In this document: positions 1 to 5,039 of the stretch, in pieces
Layout: every line of letters starts with the position of its first letter
Numbering within the stretch: the first letter of the stretch is position 1
Assembly: GCA_024763295.1 (NCBI GenBank)
Contig: JANTFU010000066.1
Location: 1 to 10,142 of the forward strand
Length of the DNA: 10,142 nt
Direction: 5' to 3'
Source of the DNA: Anaerolineales bacterium
GTDB taxonomy: Bacteria > Chloroflexota > Anaerolineae > Anaerolineales > Villigracilaceae
Position numbers and translations under genes: made by a program
The notes under the pieces: generated by a model
What the model was told of the DNA's origin: nothing
What the model saw: the letters and a program-made list of their open reading frames with translations, nothing else
Databases searched by the model: none

Positions 1-1349
1 CCATCGGGAGCGTAGCCGCCGCGCGTTGCCGGATCGTAGGTGCAGTGGACTTCGGTCACGTTGCCGTCGGCGTCTTTGACCACGTCGGTGGCGGTGACAA
101 AATATCCATAACGGAGCCGAACCTCTCGTCCGGGGGCGAGGCGGAAATATCGCTTGGAGGGGTTCTCCATAAAATCGGCGCGTTCGATGTAGAGTTCGCG
201 CGAAAAGGGGATTTCGCGTGTCCCGTGACTCTCGTCTTCGGGGTTGTTGATCGCTTCCAGCATTTCGACCTGATCTTCGGGATAATTCGTGATTACGAGC
301 TTAATCGGGTCTAGCACAGCCATACGCCGCTCGGCGCGGATATTCAAATCCTGGCGGATGTGGTGTTCGAGCAAGCCGACATCGGCTATACTGTTTTTCT
401 TGGCGACGCCGGTTGCCTCCACAAAGGCGCGGATCGCTTCCGGCGTGTAACCACGACGGCGGTAGGCAGTCAGCGTGGGCATACGCGGATCATCCCAGCC
501 GTTGACGTAGCCTTCTTTGACCATGCGCACCAGACGGCGCTTTGACATGACGGTGTAGGTCAGGTTCAGGCGCGCAAACTCGATCTGACGGGTGGGGAAG
601 ATGCCCAACTGCTCGATGAACCAGTTATAGAGTGGACGGTGATTTTCGTACTCGAGCGAACACAGCGAATGTGTGATGCGCTCCATTGAGTCGCTCTGAC
701 CGTGTGCGAAATCGTACATCGGGTAGATGCACCACTTATTGCCTGTGCGGTGATGCGGCGTCTCTTTAAGAATGCGGTACATAATCGGATCGCGCATATT
801 CATATTGCCGGATGCCATGTCGATTTTGGCGCGTAAAACGAGAGAGCCGGTGGGGAACTCTCCATTTTTCATGCGCTCAAACATGGCGAGATTTTCTTCG
901 ATGGGGCGGTCGCGGTAGGGCGAGTTGACGCCGGGTTCGGTCAGGGTACCGCGATTTTCGCGCACTTCGTCGGGGGTCTGTTCGTCGACGTAAGCTTTGC
1001 CAGCTTTGATGAGCTGCACAGCAAATTCATAAAGCTGGTCGAAATAATCGGATGCGTAAAATTCATTTTTCCATTGGAAACCCAACCATTGGATATCTTC
1101 TTTGATCGCATCTACATATTCGACATCTTCCTTGACAGGATTGGTGTCATCAAAGCGCAGGTTGCAATAGCCACCAAATTCTTCAGCCATGCTAAAGTCG
1201 ATGATGATGGCGCGTGCATGCCCGATGTGCAAGTAGCCGTTCGGCTCCGGCGGGAAGCGCGTAGCGACATGCTCAAAGCGTCCCGATTCGAGGTCTTCGA
1301 CAATTGCCTCACGAATGAAATGGTTGAACGTGCTGTTTTCTTCTGACAT
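1..1349 (-). CDS. glnS: Glutaminyl-tRNA synthetase (GlnRS), C-terminus cut by window edge
   Basis: Class I aminoacyl-tRNA synthetase that charges tRNA-Gln with glutamine using ATP in the cytoplasm. About 449 codons are visible; E. coli GlnRS has 554 residues, so the C-terminal anticodon-binding beta-barrels are partly missing off the left edge. The HIGH signature is seen as PPEPNGYLHIGHA (residues 33-45), in the form typical of GlnRS. The KMSKS-type loop is TVMSKRR (266-272), followed by GWDDPRMPT (284-292) and the AVLDPIKLVI block (344-353) that opens the beta-barrel part. These details favour GlnRS over GluRS. The start is the ATG at 1347-1349, with AAGGA about 9 bases upstream on the minus strand. 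The gene diverges from a tRNA-Gln gene. GlnRS is patchily distributed in bacteria, many of which use the GatCAB transamidation route instead, so horizontal origin is possible (family knowledge, not shown here). Confidence 0.96.
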   Translation of the reverse strand, partial: MSEENSTFNHFIREAIVEDLESGRFEHVATRFPPEPNGYLHIGHARAIIIDFSMAEEFGGYCNLRFDDTNPVKEDVEYVDAIKEDIQWLGFQWKNEFYASDYFDQLYEFAVQLIKAGKAYVDEQTPDEVRENRGTLTEPGVNSPYRDRPIEENLAMFERMKNGEFPTGSLVLRAKIDMASGNMNMRDPIMYRILKETPHHRTGNKWCIYPMYDFAHGQSDSMERITHSLCSLEYENHRPLYNWFIEQLGIFPTRQIEFARLNLTYTVMSKRRLVRMVKEGYVNGWDDPRMPTLTAYRRRGYTPEAIRAFVEATGVAKKNSIADVGLLEHHIRQDLNIRAERRMAVLDPIKLVITNYPEDQVEMLEAINNPEDESHGTREIPFSRELYIERADFMENPSKRYFRLAPGREVRLRYGYFVTATDVVKDADGNVTEVHCTYDPATRGGYAPD

Positions 1350-1387
1350 AGTTGGGTTTCCTTATTGAATAAATTTGTGTTCGCGTG

Positions 1388-1416
1388 ATTATAACAAAGT
1401 TGCGCTTTTTGGACGA
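1388..1416 (-). promoter_or_regulatory. Putative glnS promoter
   Basis: On the minus strand a perfect -10 hexamer TATAAT lies at 1393-1388. At 17-base spacing the -35 position reads TCGTCC (1416-1411), a weak 3/6 match. Predicted transcription would begin near 1381, leaving a leader of about 30 bases before the glnS ATG. The -10 is convincing and the -35 is not. Confidence 0.55.
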
Positions 1417-1446
1417 TTTATTTTTGGACTTTACCCAAATTTTGGC

Positions 1447-1475
1447 TTGCAGATTAGCTGTGGGTGTAGTAGAAT
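1447..1475 (+). promoter_or_regulatory. Putative tRNA-Gln promoter
   Basis: TTGCAG (1447-1452) and TAGAAT (1470-1475, 5/6 match to the -10 consensus) are separated by 17 bases. Transcription would start about 7 bases before the mature 5' end of the tRNA, a typical distance. It faces away from the glnS promoter in the same 140-base gap. Confidence 0.55.
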
Positions 1476-1489
1476 ATTGCCCGCTGAAG

Positions 1490-1560
1490 TGGGGGCTCGT
1501 CTAATGGCAGGACAGCTGTCTCTGGAACAGTAAGTAGAGGTTCGAATCCTTTGCCCCCAG
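1490..1560 (+). tRNA. tRNA-Gln (anticodon CUG)
   Basis: A full cloverleaf can be folded by eye. The acceptor stem is TGGGGGC (1490-1496) with GCCCCCA (1553-1559). The D stem is GTC/GAC (1499-1501, 1511-1513). The anticodon stem is GCTGT/ACAGT (1515-1519, 1527-1531), with a 7-base loop CTCTGGA and anticodon CTG at 1522-1524 after the invariant T at 1521. The T arm is 1536-1552 with loop TTCGAAT, and the variable loop has four bases. The U1-A72 pair and discriminator G at 1560 are recognition features known for tRNA-Gln. The 3' CCA is not encoded (CAC follows), so it must be added after transcription. The tRNA sits next to the synthetase that would charge it. It reads codon CAG. Confidence 0.96.
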
Positions 1561-1565
1561 CACAG

Positions 1566-1599
1566 AAAATCCCCTCAACTTTGAGGGGATTTTTCTTTT
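1566..1599 (+). terminator. Rho-independent terminator of tRNA-Gln
   Basis: A perfect stem CCCCTCA (1571-1577) / TGAGGGG (1582-1588) with loop ACTT is extended by an A-tract/T-tract on each side and runs into TTTTCTTTTC. It begins six bases after the tRNA 3' end, so the tRNA is a single-gene transcript. Confidence 0.9.
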
Positions 1600-1615
1600 C
1601 TTCACCGTTGCGCTA

Positions 1616-1751
1616 TGAGGTAGGGCTTCTAGCCTGCACCGAGCCAAGATGAATTTGGGTGACGCCGCAAGTAGTGCGCTTTTGCAACGAAGCGGTCTCA
1701 TTATTTCAAAAGATTGTCTCGGCGGTGAAGCTGTTTCGCAGAAGTGTCTCA
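1616..1751. repeat. Degenerate dispersed-repeat remnant (no gene seen)
   Basis: This is the first part of the roughly 730-base gap between the tRNA terminator and the next gene. Open frames here have no recognisable protein and run through the tRNA or its terminator. The wording (GACGCCGCAAG, AACGAAGCGGTCTC, GATTGTCTCGGCGGTGAAGC) resembles, from memory, intergenic repeats of the GATTGCTTCGTCGG type, a better copy of which lies at about 8041-8119 in this window. I see no clean terminal inverted repeats, so the call is tentative. Confidence 0.3.
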
Positions 1752-1844
1752 ATTGAGAATTGCAGACGCCCGTTTTCTTGACTTTTCACTGCCTATACAA
1801 TAAGATAGCCTGCAATAACTGAATAACGGAAAAACTAGCGGCTG

Positions 1845-1881
1845 CATCCTGAGATTACCTGTTTTATCAAAGCTCAGGATG
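1845..1881. repeat. Short inverted repeat, 9-bp arms
   Basis: CATCCTGAG (1845-1853) is perfectly complementary to CTCAGGATG (1873-1881) with a 19-base loop. There is no T-tract on either side, so it is not a convincing terminator. It is more likely a piece of a dispersed palindromic element. Confidence 0.6.
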
Positions 1882-1920
1882 ACGAGGTGGAGGTTCCGTC
1901 TCGCGAGAGATGTGCTAATT

Positions 1921-1957
1921 GCCCTCACCCCAACCCCTCTCCCGAGGGGAAAGGGGC
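1921..1957. repeat. REP-like C-rich/G-rich palindromic element
   Basis: A run of C-rich blocks (CCCTCACCCC, AACCCCTCTCCC) folds back on a G-rich run (GAGGGGAAAGGGG) ending about 1956. I recognise this as a widespread intergenic repeat whose translation, PHPNPSPEG, often turns up as spurious small ORFs. Recognition is from memory; the palindromic character is visible directly. Confidence 0.7.
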
Positions 1958-2022
1958 TGTAGGCAAAAAAATCGAACAGATCAGCGGATGCCTCTGGAGT
2001 TTGATCACAAACTTCGTTCTTT

Positions 2023-2121
2023 CCCTTCCAAACCAAGCAAAAACTGAAAACCCTGCGGTAACGCGTGGCACAAGGTTGCGCAGTGATGAAAGCCCTATGG
2101 GCTTTCTGTGTGTTGGAAGGG
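2023..2121 (+). ncRNA. Candidate structured RNA: closing stem around two hairpins
   Basis: A perfect 9-bp stem CCCTTCCAA (2023-2031) / TTGGAAGGG (2113-2121) encloses two further hairpins. The first is CTGCG-TAAC (2053-2057, 2059-2062, with G2058 bulged) paired with GTTG-CGCAG (2075-2083), with one G-U pair. The second is GAAAGCCC (2088-2095) / GGGCTTTC (2099-2106) with a 3-base loop. The A-rich 2032-2052 joins the outer stem to the first hairpin, giving a three-way junction. A terminator-like hairpin follows at 2139-2187. The layout resembles a cis-acting leader RNA or small RNA. I cannot match it to a known riboswitch class, and a mobile palindromic repeat would also give nested stems. It lies 210 bases upstream of the glutamate synthase operon. 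Confidence 0.35.
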
Positions 2122-2138
2122 CGTTTCGTTTAAATTGC

Positions 2139-2187
2139 AGAGCAACCAAACGTGCGCCTCTTTGCGTAATTTGGTTGCTCTTTTCTT
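2139..2187 (+). terminator. Terminator-like hairpin with 12-bp perfect stem
   Basis: AGAGCAACCAAA (2139-2150) pairs perfectly with TTTGGTTGCTCT (2170-2181) across a 19-base loop, then runs into TTTCTTT. The T-rich side indicates plus-strand transcription. No protein gene ends just upstream, so it would end either the candidate RNA at 2023-2121 or an attenuated leader transcript. Confidence 0.55.
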
Positions 2188-2203
2188 TAATCCTGAAAAA
2201 ATA

Positions 2204-2289
2204 GAACACGGATAGCACGGATTCAACGGATTTACGCAGATATTTTAAAAAATCCGTGAAAACCCGCTCAATCTGTCAAATCCGCGTTC
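2204..2289. repeat. CACGGATT-type dispersed palindromic element
   Basis: Terminal inverted repeats GAACACGGAT (2204-2213) and ATCCGCGTTC (2280-2289) match at 9 of 10 positions. Between them are several shorter copies (GCACGGATT, AACGGATTTACGC, AATCCGTG) in both orientations. I recognise this pattern from memory as a family of intergenic repeats common in several bacterial phyla. It sits between the terminator-like hairpin and the ribosome binding site of the next gene, leaving only about 43 bases free for local control signals. Confidence 0.75.
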
Positions 2290-2332
2290 CATTCTTCAGG
2301 CTTATGTAAAACTTCATTCAAAAGGTGAATAG

Positions 2333-3736
2333 ATGACCAAAAAAGAAACGTACCACCGCTATCATATCGCCACCAAACCTGCACCGGAGATCGAGAAGTG
2401 GCCCCCGCGCTTCAATGTCACGGTTGGCAGGGTTGGGCTGGCGAAAAATCTCATCAAAGAGATTTTCCATTTTGGGCTGGGCGAGCGGCGAGAAGTTGTC
2501 CTCAGCCGCCCGTGCATTTACGGCGTTTTTTCGGGTCCCGTCGGTGGCTTTGCGCCGCGTCCGCAGGAGTGCGTTGGCTGTTTGCGCTGCACAACTGAAT
2601 ATCCCGACTACGTCAAGGTGGAGCCGAATCCCGCTCGCCAGCAACTCGGCGACTCCTACTTCACCTTCAATCACGTCAACACGATTAGCGTTGAAAGCCT
2701 TGATGGGAGCATTCCCGTCAAGGGCGCTGGCTATCGGGGCAAGTTCGGCGGCGAAGGCTGGGACGGTATGTGGACGGACATGTCCGAGATCGTGCGCCCG
2801 ACGCGCGATGGCATTCACGGGCGTGAGTCCATCTCCACCATCGCCGACATCGGCTATAGCCCCGCTTTTTTGCAATTCGACACCAACGGGCAAGTCCTTG
2901 GCGAAACGCCAAACTCGCTTTCTATCCCGCTGCCGATGCTTTTCGATCTCTCTGCGCCCGCTTTCAAAAACAACATCTTTATCAAAGGTGCCGCCAAAGC
3001 CGCCGCAGAGGTTGGGACGCTCATCATTTTGCCGGTGGATGTGATTAAGCGACTCGGATTGACAGGCGAGCATATCGTCCCCTTGCTCAAAAAAGGCGAC
3101 GAATCGAAACTCGATTCGCTCGTGGATTTCCGCTTGGTCACGTTATCTGAATGGGATGCCCAACTTTATGCCGCTATCCGCCAAACGCTGCCCGACGCGC
3201 TGGTTTCTCTCCAAATCAACGCCGTCTCGGACGAGTTAACGGAAATCGTCGAGGCTGGGATTCATGTTTTTCAATGGGTATCCAGTTTCCATGGGCGCGA
3301 CCCGCAGGGTTCCTTTATTTTGGATTCAATTCGTAAACTGCATACATTTTTTGTCGAAGCCGGTATCCGCGAAGAAGTCACATTATTGGGCAGCGGCGGG
3401 ATGATTGCTGCCGAGCATATCCCGAAAGCCTTGTTGGTTGGTTTGGATGCGGTTGCGCTGGATACGCCGCTGGTTGTGGCGGTGCAGGGGAAATTTGATG
3501 GTGAATGTGAGAGCCGCGAGATGAGTCGTTTTACGTTTCCACAGAAATTGACGGCGGATTGGGCGGCGCAGCGCATCATCAATTTAGCGGCTGCTTGGCG
3601 TGACCAGTTGCTCGAAATTAGCGGCGCGATGGGCATTCGTGAGACGCGCCGTTTGCGTGGCGAGATGGGACGGGCGATGTTTATGGCGGATTTAGAAGCC
3701 GCGGCTTTTGAAGGGATTGACGGTTATGGTGACTAA
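2333..3736 (+). CDS. Glutamate synthase FMN-barrel paralogue, probably non-catalytic, with N-terminal Cys cluster
   Basis: 467 residues. The C-terminal half aligns by eye with the next gene: IREEVTLLGSGGM (345-357) against its IRDEITVMASGGV, and DWAAQRIINLAAAW (409-422) against DWGAQRISNLYASY, so both derive from the glutamate synthase FMN-binding barrel. Key features are lost here. The catalytic lysine position appears as Gln294 (VSLQINA against VSVKVST), the GSYGGTGAAP phosphate-loop region is replaced by SSFHGRDPQG, and the C-terminal iron-sulfur cysteines are gone. Instead Cys80-x2-Cys83-x2-Cys86, with Cys61 nearby, could hold an iron-sulfur cluster. The block MSEIVRPTRDGIHGRE (150-165) looks conserved. 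Start ATG has AAAGGTGA four bases upstream. Likely an assembly or electron-transfer partner of the downstream subunit, possibly standing in for the central domain of classical GltB; this is inference. Confidence 0.75.
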   Translation: MTKKETYHRYHIATKPAPEIEKWPPRFNVTVGRVGLAKNLIKEIFHFGLGERREVVLSRPCIYGVFSGPVGGFAPRPQECVGCLRCTTEYPDYVKVEPNPARQQLGDSYFTFNHVNTISVESLDGSIPVKGAGYRGKFGGEGWDGMWTDMSEIVRPTRDGIHGRESISTIADIGYSPAFLQFDTNGQVLGETPNSLSIPLPMLFDLSAPAFKNNIFIKGAAKAAAEVGTLIILPVDVIKRLGLTGEHIVPLLKKGDESKLDSLVDFRLVTLSEWDAQLYAAIRQTLPDALVSLQINAVSDELTEIVEAGIHVFQWVSSFHGRDPQGSFILDSIRKLHTFFVEAGIREEVTLLGSGGMIAAEHIPKALLVGLDAVALDTPLVVAVQGKFDGECESREMSRFTFPQKLTADWAAQRIINLAAAWRDQLLEISGAMGIRETRRLRGEMGRAMFMADLEAAAFEGIDGYGD

Positions 3737-5039
3737 AACGAACGAAGAACTGATTGTAGAAAAGCATGTGAATTTATTACACGCGGGCTTCAAAGCACGC
3801 GCTGAGCGTGAATTTGAGCCTTCGCCGGCGATGGGCGATTTCCGCTGGACAGAGCAATTGATTTTATCGACCTATTACCAAGCCGAGCATGGACGTCCGC
3901 CCGAAAACGGGCTGGAGTATCGTGTTGGGCGCTCGGAAGGCGGCTTTGATGTGCTTGATTTCAAATTTTTGGATGAAGCCGCGTGGACGCCGGAAGACGT
4001 TGATATTGATCTCTCTATTCCGTTGAATAAACGTGGCGTTGGGCGTGAAATTGAAATCCCAATCCCGATTTATGGCGGCGGAATGTCGTTCGGCTCGATT
4101 AGTGAGCAGGTGATGGTATCCCGTGCACGCGCGGCACAGGAATGGGGCACCTTCATGTCGACGGGCGAGGGCGGTTATCCGCTCGCGCTGCTGCCGTACA
4201 AAGACCATGTCATCACGCAGGTGGCGACGGGCATGTTCGGTGTGCGGGAAGAGACCATCCGCAATGCTCGCATCGTGGAGTTCAAATACGCGCAAGGCGC
4301 AAAACCGGGCTTGGGCGGTCACTTGCTTGGCGACAAATCAACGGCGGCGGTGGCGGCGCTGCGTGAAAGCGTGCCCTGGGTGAGTTTGTTTTCACCCTTC
4401 CCCTTCCACTCGGTTTACTCGGTGGAAGATCATCGCAAGCACGTTGACTGGATCAAGATGACCAATCCCGAAGCGTTGGTTTCGGTGAAAGTTTCCACGC
4501 CGACGGATGTGGATATGGTGGCTGTCGGTTCTTATTACGCTGGGGCGAATATCGTCCATCTCGACGGCTCCTACGGCGGGACGGGCGCAGCGCCTGAAAT
4601 TGCCAAGAAGAATATCGCCATGCCGATTGAGTTTGCGGTGCCGAAAGTGCATAAATATCTCGAAAGTGAAAATATCCGCGACGAGATTACAGTGATGGCG
4701 AGTGGCGGTGTGCGCACGGCTTATGATGTTGCCAAAGCAATTGCGCTCGGCGCTGACGGCGTTGTGATGGGCACAGCTGAGTTGGTCTCGATGGGCTGCA
4801 CCCGCTGTTCAAATTGTGAGCGTGGACAGGGCTGTACTTTCGGTTTGACGACTACCGATCCGCTGCTTTCGCAATTCATTGAGCCTGATTGGGGCGCACA
4901 GCGCATCTCGAATTTGTATGCATCGTATGCGTTACAACTCAAAGATATTCTGCGTAAGTTGGGTTTGAAGAACATCCGTGAACTGCGTGGACGCAAAGAT
5001 TTGCTTCGTTATATTGGCAAAGGAAAGAGTGCATCATGA
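3726..5039 (+). CDS. Glutamate synthase, FMN-binding synthase subunit (GltB domain 2 / GlxD-MgsC-like)
   Basis: 437 residues. This is the FMN-dependent barrel that adds ammonia to 2-oxoglutarate and reduces the imine to glutamate. Motifs seen: YGGGMSFGSIS (116-126), AKPGLGGHLLGDK (192-204), SVKVST with catalytic Lys255 (253-258), HLDGSYGGTGAAPE (278-291) and ASGGVRTAYDVAKAIALGADGV (from 325). The iron-sulfur segment has Cys358, Cys361, Cys364 and Cys370. Classical GltB uses C-x5-C-x4-C; here the spacing is C-x5-C-x5-C with one extra Cys. I chose ATG 3726 (AAGGG at 3711-3715) over the upstream in-frame TTG at 3708; it overlaps the previous gene by 11 bases, and the next gene overlaps its stop as ATGA. 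Family relatives act as separate subunits in archaeal-type glutamate synthase, N-methylglutamate synthase (MgsC) and GlxD systems, so the exact substrate is not certain. Confidence 0.88.
   Translation: MVTKTNEELIVEKHVNLLHAGFKARAEREFEPSPAMGDFRWTEQLILSTYYQAEHGRPPENGLEYRVGRSEGGFDVLDFKFLDEAAWTPEDVDIDLSIPLNKRGVGREIEIPIPIYGGGMSFGSISEQVMVSRARAAQEWGTFMSTGEGGYPLALLPYKDHVITQVATGMFGVREETIRNARIVEFKYAQGAKPGLGGHLLGDKSTAAVAALRESVPWVSLFSPFPFHSVYSVEDHRKHVDWIKMTNPEALVSVKVSTPTDVDMVAVGSYYAGANIVHLDGSYGGTGAAPEIAKKNIAMPIEFAVPKVHKYLESENIRDEITVMASGGVRTAYDVAKAIALGADGVVMGTAELVSMGCTRCSNCERGQGCTFGLTTTDPLLSQFIEPDWGAQRISNLYASYALQLKDILRKLGLKNIRELRGRKDLLRYIGKGKSAS

Noticed and set aside
1501..1752. Minus-strand 83-residue frame across the tRNA
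   Set aside because: It runs antisense through the tRNA-Gln and its terminator and shows no protein features.
2023..2187. Known riboswitch, 6S RNA, SRP RNA, RNase P or tmRNA
   Set aside because: I compared remembered consensus cores (SAM, TPP, cobalamin, glycine, c-di-GMP, fluoride, ZTP, THF, glnA) and saw no match, and the size and fold do not suit 6S, SRP RNA, RNase P or tmRNA. It was left as an unclassified candidate.
1749..2218. Overlapping small open frames on both strands (for example 1749-2036 minus, 1887-2204 plus and 1925-2218 minus)
   Set aside because: They translate the C-rich/G-rich repeat (PHPNPSPEG) and the hairpin region, have no recognisable domain, and overlap one another on opposite strands. 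They are repeat translations, not genes.
2290..2332. Possible sigma-70 promoter directly before the glutamate synthase operon (TATGTA near 2303)
   Set aside because: No -35-like sequence at suitable spacing and only a weak -10, so I did not call it.
2318..3073. Minus-strand 251-residue frame opposite the first barrel gene
   Set aside because: The plus-strand frame has clear homology to a glutamate synthase barrel; the antisense frame is a codon-bias shadow.
3708..3725. TTG start six codons upstream for the FMN subunit
   Set aside because: The TTG at 3708 has no good ribosome binding site, while ATG 3726 has AAGGG about 10 bases upstream. Not excluded, but less likely.
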